A DNA stretch of 64,000 nt from a bacterium (GTDB lineage: Bacteria > Zhuqueibacterota > Zhuqueibacteria > Residuimicrobiales > Residuimicrobiaceae): assembly GCA_029565685.1 (NCBI GenBank), contig JAKQNR010000032.1, positions 124,001 to 188,000 of the forward strand. The letters run 5' to 3'. A program made the position numbers and the translations under genes. Positions 18,363 through 25,890 of the stretch are shown piece after piece. The notes beneath the pieces were generated by a model. The model was not told the origin of the DNA, made no database searches, and saw only the letters and a program-made list of their open reading frames with translations. Within the stretch, counting starts at the first letter, position 1. Every line of letters begins with the position of its first letter.

Positions 18363-19706
18363 ATGGCCGAAATCCTGCTTGTGGAGGATATGGTCAATCC
18401 GCGTAAGGCAATGTCCCTTCTGTTGAAACGGGAGGGCTACCAGGTTGAAGAAGCCGAGAACGGCAGCGTCGCCTTGAAGAAATTATCGGATCATTTTTAT
18501 GACCTGATGATCACCGATTATCGCATGAAGCCCATGGATGGGTTTGAATTGCTGCGTCAGTCCAAACGCAATTTCCCGCTCACCAAGGTGATTCTGCTCA
18601 CTGCCTTCGGCAGCATTCAGCAGAGCGTGGTGGCGATGAAACTGGGCGCCTATGATTATCTGACCAAACCCTGTGAGCCGCAGAATTTGCTCAAGGTGGT
18701 CAAAAACGCCCTGGAGGTGGTCAGCGCCGGACCCTCCGGCGCCGCCGCCCATCAGCGCATCTTCAGCGAAATCATTGGAGATTCAAAAGAGCTCCATGAG
18801 GTGCTCTGGCTGGTCTCCCAAGTGGCGGATACCGACTGCACCGTGTTGATCCAGGGAGAAAGCGGCACCGGCAAGGAGATGGTCGCTCGGGCGATTCACC
18901 AGCGCAGCAGCCGGCGTACGACCCCCATGGTGGCGATCAACTGCAGTGCGCTGCCCGAGACTTTGTTGGAGAGCGAGCTGTTCGGACATGCCCGCGGCGC
19001 ATTTACCGGCGCGGTCAAGGATCGCCGAGGCTTGTTTCAGGAGGCTGAGGGCGGCACGCTGTTCCTGGATGAGATCGCCGACCTGTCCCTGCCGCTGCAG
19101 GTGAAATTGCTGCGGGTGTTGCAGGACGGCGAGATACGCCGCGTCGGCGACAATCAGCCCATCCACACCAATGTGCGCATCATCGCGGCGACCAATAAGG
19201 AGCTCGAACAAGAGGTGGTGTGCGGCCGGTTCCGCGAGGATCTGTTCTATCGTTTGAACGTGATCCCTATTCATATGCCGGCCCTGCGCAGCCGCAAGGA
19301 AGACATTCCCCATCTGATCAGCCACTTTGTCGATAAATACGCAGTGCGTATGAGCAAGCCCCGTTTGGATCTGACGGCTGAAGCCATGCACCGGCTGCTG
19401 GAGTACAACTGGCCGGGCAACGTCCGTGAGCTGGAAAATTTTGTCGAGCGCATGACCGCTCTCAATCGCAGCCCGCGCGTGCAGGAACAGGACGTGATTC
19501 AGCACCTGTCACGGTCCGGCCGGGCTGTGCTTCCTGCACAGCCGGCCGGTATTCGTACTCTGGCGGAGATGGAGAGAGATGCGATCGCCGGAGCCTTGCG
19601 CCATTTTCAGTACAACCAGCGGATGACGGCGGAGAAACTGGGAATTTCCACCACCACGCTGTGGAGGAAAATCAAAGAATACGGAATCGAGTCCCAAGCG
19701 GACTAG
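18363..19706 (+). CDS. Sigma54-dependent response regulator, NtrC/PilR family
   Basis: 447 residues: a receiver domain with phospho-acceptor Asp52 in ITDYRM and the conserved Lys in LTKPCE, a sigma54-activating AAA+ domain, and a Fis-type HTH at the C-terminus (about 405-445). The AAA+ domain has Walker A GESGTGKE, the sigma54-contact loop GAFTGA, and Walker B GGTLFLDEIAD. All motifs needed to activate sigma54 promoters are intact. ATG 18363 follows GGAG and is 7 bp from the kinase stop; the frame extends upstream to 18261 but only inside the kinase gene. The only sigma54-like promoter I found is upstream of the pilus locus (20803), which makes that operon the likely target. Confidence 0.92.
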   Translation: MAEILLVEDMVNPRKAMSLLLKREGYQVEEAENGSVALKKLSDHFYDLMITDYRMKPMDGFELLRQSKRNFPLTKVILLTAFGSIQQSVVAMKLGAYDYLTKPCEPQNLLKVVKNALEVVSAGPSGAAAHQRIFSEIIGDSKELHEVLWLVSQVADTDCTVLIQGESGTGKEMVARAIHQRSSRRTTPMVAINCSALPETLLESELFGHARGAFTGAVKDRRGLFQEAEGGTLFLDEIADLSLPLQVKLLRVLQDGEIRRVGDNQPIHTNVRIIAATNKELEQEVVCGRFREDLFYRLNVIPIHMPALRSRKEDIPHLISHFVDKYAVRMSKPRLDLTAEAMHRLLEYNWPGNVRELENFVERMTALNRSPRVQEQDVIQHLSRSGRAVLPAQPAGIRTLAEMERDAIAGALRHFQYNQRMTAEKLGISTTTLWRKIKEYGIESQAD

Positions 19707-19792
19707 AGTGGTTTTAAAGAAGCGCCGCCATTGCCGGCTAATTAATTGCTAGGCATTTTCCTTCGTTCTATTTTTAATTATACATTATTTAG

Positions 19793-19906
19793 CCTGGATA
19801 ATTCATAACCGCAAAGTTCACGAGAACACGAAGAAAAATGAGCGAATAATTCTATTAAATATAAAAAGTTGGTGTTTTATCTTCGTGCGCTTCGTGCTCT
19901 TCGTGG
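19793..19906. repeat. Interspersed repeat type A, copy 1
   Basis: Starts CCTGGATAATTCATAACC, contains CACGAAG-type units, then an AT-rich middle, then inverted CTTCGTG units, so each copy is itself an imperfect palindrome. Nearly identical to 20437-20550. Small differences include one lost base in the first CACGAAG tract. Confidence 0.8.
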
Positions 19907-20100
19907 TTTTATCAATTTGTCGGTTATAACGCAAAAAGCTCAAAACCACGAAGGACACGAAGCACAGGAAGTGATTTGATTCGTCAAATATTAAAATGAG
20001 CATTCAAGAAATCTTTCTTCGCGCAATGTCTTGCAAGAGAATTTTAATAGGAAGGGATCAGAAGATTCGTTCTTTTATCTTCGTGACCTTCGTGCTCTCG

Positions 20101-20194
20101 TGGTAGAATAAAGTTTTAATGTCTGAATGATCTGACATATTATAAAAATCAATATTAAAACTTCTTCTTTTGTTTTTATGAATAATGCAGGCTA
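20101..20194. repeat. Interspersed repeat type B, copy 1
   Basis: Runs from TGGTAGAATAAAGTTTT to AATAATGCAGGCTA. The matching copy is at 20548-20638, with about ten substitutions or small indels by eye. It begins directly after a CTTCGTG-type tract in both copies. Confidence 0.75.
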
Positions 20195-20254
20195 GGAATT
20201 TTAGGTTTATTCTTCTTCGTGGCCTTCGAGCGCTTCGTGGTTATAATTAAAAAT

Positions 20255-20282
20255 TTGCTTTGAATGAATTTTTACGTATGAT
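20255..20282 (+). promoter_or_regulatory. Promoter for the candidate small RNA
   Basis: TTGCTT (20255-20260), 16-bp spacer, TATGAT (20277-20282). The predicted start near 20289 lies about 100 bp upstream of a strong intrinsic terminator, with no open frame between them. Confidence 0.45.
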
Positions 20283-20288
20283 TGATTC

Positions 20289-20391
20289 ATTCCAAGCATG
20301 CTCCGGGTGATTCGTTGCCGGGGCATATGCTCCTGTACAAAACCCCAGGACTGGGAGGCGATGCGCATTCCTCCCGCTCCTGGGGTTTTTT
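20289..20391 (+). ncRNA. Candidate small non-coding RNA
   Basis: A transcript of about 100 nt is predicted from promoter to terminator. It would fold into a 9-bp hairpin with one G-U pair (20298-20306 with 20318-20326) and a long bipartite terminator stem (20339-20389). No start codon with a ribosome site is seen. It matches no RNA family I recognise. It sits between repeat copies and upstream of the pilus operon, so it could be a trans-acting RNA or a premature-termination leader. Confidence 0.4.
20339..20391 (+). terminator. Intrinsic terminator in the repeat region
   Basis: A 12-bp outer stem AAAACCCCAGGA / TCCTGGGGTTTT encloses a 6-bp inner stem GGGAGG / CCTCCC and is followed by a run of six T. 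It is not downstream of any protein gene on this strand: the regulator gene ends 630 bp earlier. Confidence 0.85.
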
Positions 20392-20436
20392 CTTTGCAAC
20401 CGCGGGCCATGGCCGTCGGGACGTGAGAGGACCTAA

Positions 20437-20550
20437 CCTGGATAATTCATAACCACGAAGTTCACGAAGAACACGAAGAAAAATGAGCGGATAATTCTAT
20501 TAAATATAAAAAATGATTTTTTGTCTTCGTGCGCTTTGTGCTCTTCGTGG
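20437..20550. repeat. Interspersed repeat type A, copy 2
   Basis: The second copy of the 19793-19906 element, with intact CACGAAG-TT-CACGAAG-A-ACACGAAG spacing on the left. The right arm is CTTCGTG. It is followed immediately by repeat type B, so A and B are adjacent here but separate near 19.8-20.1 kb. Confidence 0.8.
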
Positions 20551-20638
20551 TAGAATAAAGTTTTGATGTCTGAATGATCTGACATACTAAAAAAATTAAC
20601 AATAAAACTTCTTTTATTTTTATGAATAATGCAGGCTA
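20548..20638. repeat. Interspersed repeat type B, copy 2
   Basis: The second copy of the 20101-20194 element, sharing GTCTGAATGATCTGACATA and the AATAATGCAGGCTA end. It overlaps the last bases of repeat A copy 2. Confidence 0.75.
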
Positions 20639-20802
20639 ATTGTTTTTTGTTTGCCGCTCCTGTTACAATCATTTCATTTTGAAATGCCCTTTTTCATTTT
20701 GCATGGATCCCACCTTGCTTCAGCCAATTCCCGTAAAAACTAAATCGAAATAATTACATAATAATCAATTTTTTGTGTCTGGTTTCAAACCTGGGCCATT
20801 TC

Positions 20803-20818
20803 TGGCACGCGGTTTGAT
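20803..20818 (+). promoter_or_regulatory. Sigma54-type promoter upstream of the pilus operon
   Basis: TGGCACG-CGGT-TTGAT against the consensus TGGCACG-N4-TTGC(A/T). The -24 block is perfect and the -12 block has one mismatch (GA for GC). The predicted start near 20830 is about 75 nt before the first gene of the pilus locus. A sigma54 activator with an intact GAFTGA loop is encoded just upstream (18363-19706). Confidence 0.55.
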
Positions 20819-20905
20819 TAGGTATGGACGTGCGTGTGCGGGTGTACGATGACGGCCTATCCGTAGGATACCGGTGTGGAAAAAGGCCCAACCACTGAGA
20901 AGTGT

Positions 20906-21289
20906 ATGTTCAAAATATTGCTAGTAGACGACAACAGGAATTTTCGCACATGTCTGGCAATCGGTTTAAGGCGTGAAGGTTATGAGGTGGAGGCGTTTGG
21001 CAATCCCATTGAGGCTTTTGATCGTTTACAGCAAAGCCGCTTTGATGTGTTGTTGACCGATTTGCGCATGCCCTATCTCAACGGCTATGAACTGGCCCGG
21101 TTGGCCGGCCGGCATCAGCCGACCCTGCGGGTTGTACTTTTATCCGCTTATGATTTTAGAGAATATATTCCGAAGGACGGAATCACGAGTGAGTATATTA
21201 AATTATCCAAACCTTTCGAGATGAGCGCACTGCTGGCCGTTCTGTCTCGGATTGCGTTGGAGCATTTAGAACCAACCCCAACTAATTAA
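20906..21289 (+). CDS. Single-domain response regulator (CheY-like)
   Basis: 127 residues make one receiver domain with no output domain. The acidic pair is Asp9-Asp10 in LLVDDN, the phospho-acceptor is Asp52 in LLTDLRMP, the Ser in LLSAYD takes the Thr position, and the conserved Lys is in KLSKPF. It would act by protein-protein contact, as CheY and PilG/PilH do. ATG 20906 has a GAGAAG site; an in-frame GTG at 20876 is a less likely start. It is the first gene after the sigma54-like promoter and 39 bp before the pilin gene, so it probably tunes pilus assembly or retraction (inference). Confidence 0.85.
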   Translation: MFKILLVDDNRNFRTCLAIGLRREGYEVEAFGNPIEAFDRLQQSRFDVLLTDLRMPYLNGYELARLAGRHQPTLRVVLLSAYDFREYIPKDGITSEYIKLSKPFEMSALLAVLSRIALEHLEPTPTN

Positions 21290-21328
21290 CCGCAGCACCA
21301 AGAACCCCCAAAAAGTGAGGAGATCACA

Positions 21329-21724
21329 ATGGGACAGCAACAACTCCTTCTGATCGTGCTCAGCGTCATCATCGTCGGTATCGCGGTGGTCGTGGGCATC
21401 AACATGTTCGGCGCGTCTGCTGCTTCCGCCAATCTGGAAGCGGTGAGCAATGACCTGCTGAACCTGGCTGCCAGAGCGCAGCAGTACTACGTTAAACCCA
21501 CCTCGATGGGTGGCGGCGGCAATTCCTTTACAGACTTGACCCTTGAAGATTTAACGGCGAAACCTTCGAACGACAACGGCACTTATACTCTCGGAACCAA
21601 CTCGGGCAGTTCTGTGCAGATTATCGGAACAGGTACGCAGGATGGCGATGGGGACGGCGCTAAATGCAAAGTTACCGTCACGGTAATGGCCGACTCTATA
21701 GCCACAGTGGTCAATGAACGTTAA
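21329..21724 (+). CDS. Putative major pilin subunit with a minimal leader
   Basis: 131 residues. The N-terminus is Met-Gly-Gln-Gln-Gln followed at once by an unbroken hydrophobic helix (about 6-28), as in the N-terminal helix of mature type IV pilins. There is no basic prepilin leader and no Glu at mature position 5. A Gly at position 2 would leave a one-residue propeptide if a prepilin peptidase acted after it. The remainder is a small globular domain with Gly-rich and Asp-rich turns (GTQDGDGDGAKC). GAGGAG precedes the ATG. A position before pilC/pilB and a 14-bp hairpin straight after the gene fit a highly expressed structural subunit. Pilin identity is inference from context and topology. 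Confidence 0.65.
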   Translation: MGQQQLLLIVLSVIIVGIAVVVGINMFGASAASANLEAVSNDLLNLAARAQQYYVKPTSMGGGGNSFTDLTLEDLTAKPSNDNGTYTLGTNSGSSVQIIGTGTQDGDGDGAKCKVTVTVMADSIATVVNER

Positions 21725-21769
21725 GCCCCTCCACCCCATACACGACACATAGTTAGAGCGGGCTTACTG

Positions 21770-21802
21770 ATCTCTCCCACAGCGGGGCGCTGTGGGAGAG
21801 AT
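21770..21802 (+). promoter_or_regulatory. Perfect 14-bp hairpin between pilin and pilC
   Basis: ATCTCTCCCACAGC, 5-nt loop, then the exact complement. It lies 46 bp after the pilin stop and 33 bp before the pilC start, without a U-tract. It could act as an attenuator or as a 3' stabiliser that raises pilin mRNA over the downstream machinery mRNA. Confidence 0.6.
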
Positions 21803-21835
21803 TCATATTTATCCTGGGAGCGGTGAAAGGAAAAC

Positions 21836-23176
21836 GTGCGCGAATTCAGATACATAGGCCTGAGTCAGGATGATAGAAGGGTCACCGGTTTTCTTGAAGC
21901 CAGGAGCAAAGGGGAGGCAAAAAAAAAGGCCGCCTCCATCGGCCGGCTGCACAAGTTCCGCCTGACCTCGGTTCAAGCCAAGAGCAACTATAGCTATCGG
22001 GTGCGCAACAAGGACGGCGCGGTGTTGCGCGGCGTGCAGGAGGCGTTCTGCAAAGAGGATGTGGATTTCGCTCTTCGCCGCATGGGTTTTGACGAGGTCC
22101 AGGTTTCGCGCATTTTGATCGACCTTCGTTTCAAGCCGCCCTACGGAGACATCATCACCTTCATTCGTCTTTCCGCCGACATGCTGAGGGAAAAGATCGC
22201 TTTTGATGAAATCCTTTCGTTGCTCGAATCCGATGTATCCAACAAGGCGCTCAAGCGGACCATCAAAGAGATTTTGCTGGACCTGAAAAGCGGCAAAGAT
22301 GGGGAGGAGGCGTTCGGCCGCCAGGCCCATGCGCTGGGCAAGTTTCCCGCCCGCATGCTAGGCGTGGCCTCCAAGAGCGGCAATATGGCAGAGGTGTACG
22401 AGAACACCGCCAAGTTTCTTGAACGGGATTACGAATTCCGCAAGAGCCTTCGCAGTGCGCTTCTGCAGCCGGCCATTACGGTTTTGGTGCTGATCGGCGC
22501 CGTGGTTTTTTACATCGGTTATATTTTTCCAAAGACCGCTGAACTGTTTGTCAGCGTCGGCGCCACGCTGCCGCCCATGACCCGGGCCAGTCTGGATATG
22601 GGCCATTTCGTCCAGAACCATATCGTCGGCATCCTGGCGGCCATGTTCCTTCCGCCGCTGGTCCTCTGGCGTCTGGCGCTTACGGAGAAGGGTCGGGTTT
22701 TCGTCGGCCGCTATTTCATTAAACTGCCGATCATCGGCCCCTTGATGCACAAGTCCTCGATCGAAATTTTTTGCCGGGTTTTTCATTCTCTGTACAGCGG
22801 TTCGGGCGAGAACATCGAGGTCATTCGAACCTCCGCCGAGGCCTGCCGCAATCGCTACATGGAAAAGCAGATCAAAGAGGTCACTATTCCGATGATGGTG
22901 CGCGACGGCCGGGGGCTGGTCGAGTCCATGAAAGCGGCCAATGTGTTTACCGAGAACGCCATCAACCGGCTCAACGCCGGGGCCGAGTCCGGCACCTTGA
23001 AAAAGGTCACTGCGCAGATTGCCAATTTTTATGAGCGTGAGACCAGCTACCGCATGAAAGCCATTGTGGACTGGGTGCAGGTGGTCATCGCCTTTTTCAT
23101 CATGGTGGTGATGACCGCTTTGACCATCGTATCGTCCGAAACCGCTGTGGTTTCACCTAAACTGCCGGGCATGTAA
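21836..23176 (+). CDS. pilC: Type IV pilus inner-membrane platform protein PilC (GspF family)
   Basis: The polytopic platform that couples the assembly ATPases to pilin polymerisation. The 446 residues have two GspF repeats (about 95-215 and 305-425), each with a cytoplasmic helical bundle, and three long hydrophobic segments (about 215-240, 265-285 and 405-430). The first 80 residues form an N-terminal extension with the REFRYIGLSQDDRRVTGFLEA pattern seen in PilC. The start is GTG 21836, preceded by GGTGAAAGG. It is followed without a gap by pilB, the reverse of the common pilB-pilT-pilC order. Confidence 0.93.
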   Translation: MREFRYIGLSQDDRRVTGFLEARSKGEAKKKAASIGRLHKFRLTSVQAKSNYSYRVRNKDGAVLRGVQEAFCKEDVDFALRRMGFDEVQVSRILIDLRFKPPYGDIITFIRLSADMLREKIAFDEILSLLESDVSNKALKRTIKEILLDLKSGKDGEEAFGRQAHALGKFPARMLGVASKSGNMAEVYENTAKFLERDYEFRKSLRSALLQPAITVLVLIGAVVFYIGYIFPKTAELFVSVGATLPPMTRASLDMGHFVQNHIVGILAAMFLPPLVLWRLALTEKGRVFVGRYFIKLPIIGPLMHKSSIEIFCRVFHSLYSGSGENIEVIRTSAEACRNRYMEKQIKEVTIPMMVRDGRGLVESMKAANVFTENAINRLNAGAESGTLKKVTAQIANFYERETSYRMKAIVDWVQVVIAFFIMVVMTALTIVSSETAVVSPKLPGM

Positions 23177-24961
23177 ATGGCGCAAGTCGGTTCACAAATT
23201 CCCCTGGCCATGTTGGAAAAATTTTCCAACAACGGCTTTTTCAGCCGTCCGCATCTGGAGCAGGCGTTCAAGACACTGACCACCTCCGCAGGGAATCGCA
23301 CCCTCAGCGATATACTGATCAACGACCTCGGCTATGACCGCCATCGCGTGCTGCAGGAACTTTGCCGTATTTACGCGTTTCGGGAAATCAGGTTGAGCGG
23401 CGCTTCGTTCTCCAACAGCCTGATCCAATTCGTGCAAAAGTTTTTCAATGCCTGTGATCCCAAACATCGCCAGCAGTTCATCGATCGCAAGATCGTGCCC
23501 TATGGCTACAGCGAGCGCAATAAGGAAGTGCTGATTTTCATCACCCCGGATCCCACCGCCCGGGAAGTGGCTGAAACCATTCGTCAGGCCGGCATCAAAA
23601 AATATGAAGTGGCCTACGTGCGCTTGGAGGAGATCAACGAGCTGCTCTCTAAGGCTCTGCCGGATGAAAACGAATACCTCAAATTCCTCAAACAGGCCAA
23701 CAACGAGATCCGCATCGACGCCGTCGAGGATGAGAAGGCCATCGACGAGGACGAGCTCAACGCCGCCATCAACAAAAGTCTGCTGGTCAATCTCTTTGAG
23801 GCGGCGCTGGTCGAGTCGGTGCGCAAGGGCGCCAGCGACATCCATATCATCCCCAAGGCGGAGAGCGTTACAGATATTTATTTTCGGGTCGACGGCAGGC
23901 TGCAGCTGTGGCACCGGCAGGATTCGGTCAAGCCGGAGGCCTTTTTAGCCGTGGTCAAAGACCGCACCAAGAATGTGGACCGGTTCGAATGGGAGATGGC
24001 GCAGGACGGGTTTATTCAACGGTTGATCGACAATTACCTCATCCGCTACCGCGTTTCCATTTTACCCATTGTATCCGGTCAGTTGGCGCGCAAGTATGAA
24101 AGTGTGGTGATCCGAGTCCTGGATGATCGCAAGGTGATCAGCGATTTGACCCGGCTCGGATTTGACGACTATGCTAAAGCAGAATTTGTCAAGGCGATCA
24201 CCAAGCCGCAGGGCATGGTGATCCTGACCGGTCCAACCGGATCGGGCAAGAGCACCACTTTGGTGGCGGCCTTGAATCAGGTGATGACGCCGGAGCTGAA
24301 CATTTTGACCGTGGAAGATCCAGTGGAATACAACATTCGCGGCGCCCGTCAGCTCAAAATCGGTCCTAAAATGAACTTTGACCAGGCCATCCGTTCCATT
24401 TTGCGGCATGACCCGGATATCGTCATGGTGGGGGAGATCCGCGACGCTAAAACCGCAGAGATCGCCATCAAGCTGGCCAACACCGGTCATCTCACCTTCA
24501 GCACCGTGCACACCAACGATGCAGCCAGTGTGGTCTCCCGTTTGTACAAGATGGGCATCGAGCCGTTTTTAATCGCCTATGCCATCAACCTGGTGGTGGC
24601 CCAGCGATTGATACGGTTGCTCTGTCCTCATTGTAAAAAGCCGTTGACCGATCTGGATCCGGCGATACCGCGGTCGCTGGGATTTACGGAGAAGGAGCTG
24701 GCCAAAGCGACTTTTTATAAAAATGTCGGCTGTAATAAATGCCGCAACGGCTATGCCGGCCGATCCGGCATTCATGAGGTGCTGACTTTCACCAATCCTA
24801 TTCGTCGTTTGATTTTTGAAGCCAAGGGGGAAGTCAATGAAGAGGCCATTCGCGAAGAGGCGATCCGCAATGGGATGTCCACCCTGCGCGGCGCGGCGCG
24901 CCGTCGCGCTTTACTGGGGCAGACGACCCTGGAAGAAGTGGCCTCCGTCACTTCTGAATAA
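23177..24961 (+). CDS. pilB: Type IV pilus assembly ATPase PilB (GspE family)
   Basis: The hexameric ATPase that drives pilus extension. The 594 residues have an N-terminal GspE/MshEN-like domain (about 20-165), a linker, and an ATPase core. The core has Walker A GPTGSGKST (about 351-359), Asp box TVEDPVEYN, Walker B IVMVGEIRD and His box GHLTFSTVHTND. A zinc-binding four-Cys motif CPHC...CNKC is also present. All canonical residues are intact. The ATG follows the pilC stop directly, implying translational coupling. Alternative T2SS GspE is disfavoured by the neighbouring PilT-like and PilM-P genes. Confidence 0.95.
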   Translation: MAQVGSQIPLAMLEKFSNNGFFSRPHLEQAFKTLTTSAGNRTLSDILINDLGYDRHRVLQELCRIYAFREIRLSGASFSNSLIQFVQKFFNACDPKHRQQFIDRKIVPYGYSERNKEVLIFITPDPTAREVAETIRQAGIKKYEVAYVRLEEINELLSKALPDENEYLKFLKQANNEIRIDAVEDEKAIDEDELNAAINKSLLVNLFEAALVESVRKGASDIHIIPKAESVTDIYFRVDGRLQLWHRQDSVKPEAFLAVVKDRTKNVDRFEWEMAQDGFIQRLIDNYLIRYRVSILPIVSGQLARKYESVVIRVLDDRKVISDLTRLGFDDYAKAEFVKAITKPQGMVILTGPTGSGKSTTLVAALNQVMTPELNILTVEDPVEYNIRGARQLKIGPKMNFDQAIRSILRHDPDIVMVGEIRDAKTAEIAIKLANTGHLTFSTVHTNDAASVVSRLYKMGIEPFLIAYAINLVVAQRLIRLLCPHCKKPLTDLDPAIPRSLGFTEKELAKATFYKNVGCNKCRNGYAGRSGIHEVLTFTNPIRRLIFEAKGEVNEEAIREEAIRNGMSTLRGAARRRALLGQTTLEEVASVTSE

Positions 24962-24969
24962 CACGAGGA

Positions 24970-25890
24970 ATGATCATGCAGAAAGTATTGATCATCGATA
25001 ACAACCCTGAACAATGGGCTAAATTTACCGCTAAGCTCTATTTGGCGGGATACTCCTGCTTTGTTGTCGTGGACGCCGACGACGCTCTGTCCAAGATGGA
25101 GTCCGCTCATTTTGACCTGTTGCTGGTGGATCTTTTGTTGCCCGGAGAAATGAACGGCCTTAGCCTGATCGAACAGATCCGATTAAAGCGGTCTGCCATC
25201 CCCCTGCTGGCTTTTAGTTCAGTCGAAGGCCGTCCATTGCACGACAAAGCGCTGCAGGCCGGCGCAGACGCCTTTACCACCAAGGCGCAGCTGTTGGCGC
25301 ATCCTGTGGAAACCATCGAATCGCTTCTGCTGGGATCGGTGGTTAGAAAAAAATGTCCGGCCCGTGCGCCGGAACCCGTCTCCGCGGAGACCCTCTCCGC
25401 CTTTTCAGTTTCCGTAAAACTGTTCGCCGGTCTGCCGCGAACAGCTCTGCACGAACTGTGGAAAATCGCCCGGCCGGTGACGCTCTTGCCCGGCGAGCGG
25501 TGCGAAGTGAGAGAGGAGCAGGAGATGGCCGTGTGGCTGTCCGGCGAGGCTGTGCTTTATTTCAATGACCGGCCGATCGCCTCTGCGCAGTCGGGCGATT
25601 GCATCGGCAATTACTCTTTTTTTCTGGCAAAGAGCAAGCCGTTCACCTTTGTCTGTGAAGCTCAAACAGCCAGCCGGCTGTGCAAATTCGAAAAGACGGC
25701 GCTCAAGCGCTATTTTTCCTCGCAGAATGAAAATATCCGCATGCAGTTTGTGGCCAACATGGTCACTCTGCTTTCGGAGCAACTGGTGCAGAATTTGGAG
25801 CGCGGCCTGACCGTGCGTCCGGAGGGGCCGACGGCCGGCAGCCTGTCGGAAAAACTGGTGCCCATACGTTTGGAGATCGAAACCAATTGA
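24970..25890 (+). CDS. Receiver domain fused to a cyclic-nucleotide-binding-like domain
   Basis: 306 residues. The N-terminal receiver domain (about 4-120) has a phospho-acceptor Asp in LLLVDLLLPG. The C-terminal half (about 145-270) follows the beta-roll pattern of a cNMP-binding domain (VKLFAGLPRTALHELW, then LLPGERCEVREEQEMAVWLSG). The phosphate-binding cassette is poorly conserved, so nucleotide binding is uncertain. There is no HTH, so it is not a transcription factor. It sits between pilB and the pilT-like gene and overlaps the latter by four bases, which suggests local control of motor switching. The right-hand CHASE2 cyclase could supply cAMP, but that link is inference. Confidence 0.75.
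   Translation: MIMQKVLIIDNNPEQWAKFTAKLYLAGYSCFVVVDADDALSKMESAHFDLLLVDLLLPGEMNGLSLIEQIRLKRSAIPLLAFSSVEGRPLHDKALQAGADAFTTKAQLLAHPVETIESLLLGSVVRKKCPARAPEPVSAETLSAFSVSVKLFAGLPRTALHELWKIARPVTLLPGERCEVREEQEMAVWLSGEAVLYFNDRPIASAQSGDCIGNYSFFLAKSKPFTFVCEAQTASRLCKFEKTALKRYFSSQNENIRMQFVANMVTLLSEQLVQNLERGLTVRPEGPTAGSLSEKLVPIRLEIETN

Larger units (their letters stand above)
19707..20905. other. 1.2-kb repeat-rich intergenic region
   Basis: There is no real protein gene. The stretch carries multiple CACGAAG and CTTCGTG units arranged as two related long repeats, a candidate small RNA with its own promoter and terminator (20255-20391), and a sigma54-like promoter (20803-20818). The small frames at 19818-20003, 20207-20410 and 20433-20672 (minus) are translations of the repeats, such as His-Glu-Glu and Phe-Val-Val runs. 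Confidence 0.75.

Noticed and set aside
19793..20638. Possible CRISPR array
   Set aside because: The repeats are 7-bp heptads and 90-114-bp copies, not 25-40-bp direct repeats with unique spacers, and no cas genes are near.
19818..20672. Three minus-strand frames of 60-79 residues in the repeat region
   Set aside because: They are read-through of CACGAAG/CTTCGTG repeats (runs of His-Glu-Glu and Phe-Val-Val) and lack ribosome sites.
23983..24000. GGTTCGAAT, a T-loop-like tRNA motif
   Set aside because: It lies inside the pilB reading frame with no acceptor or anticodon stem around it; no tRNA gene was found in the window.
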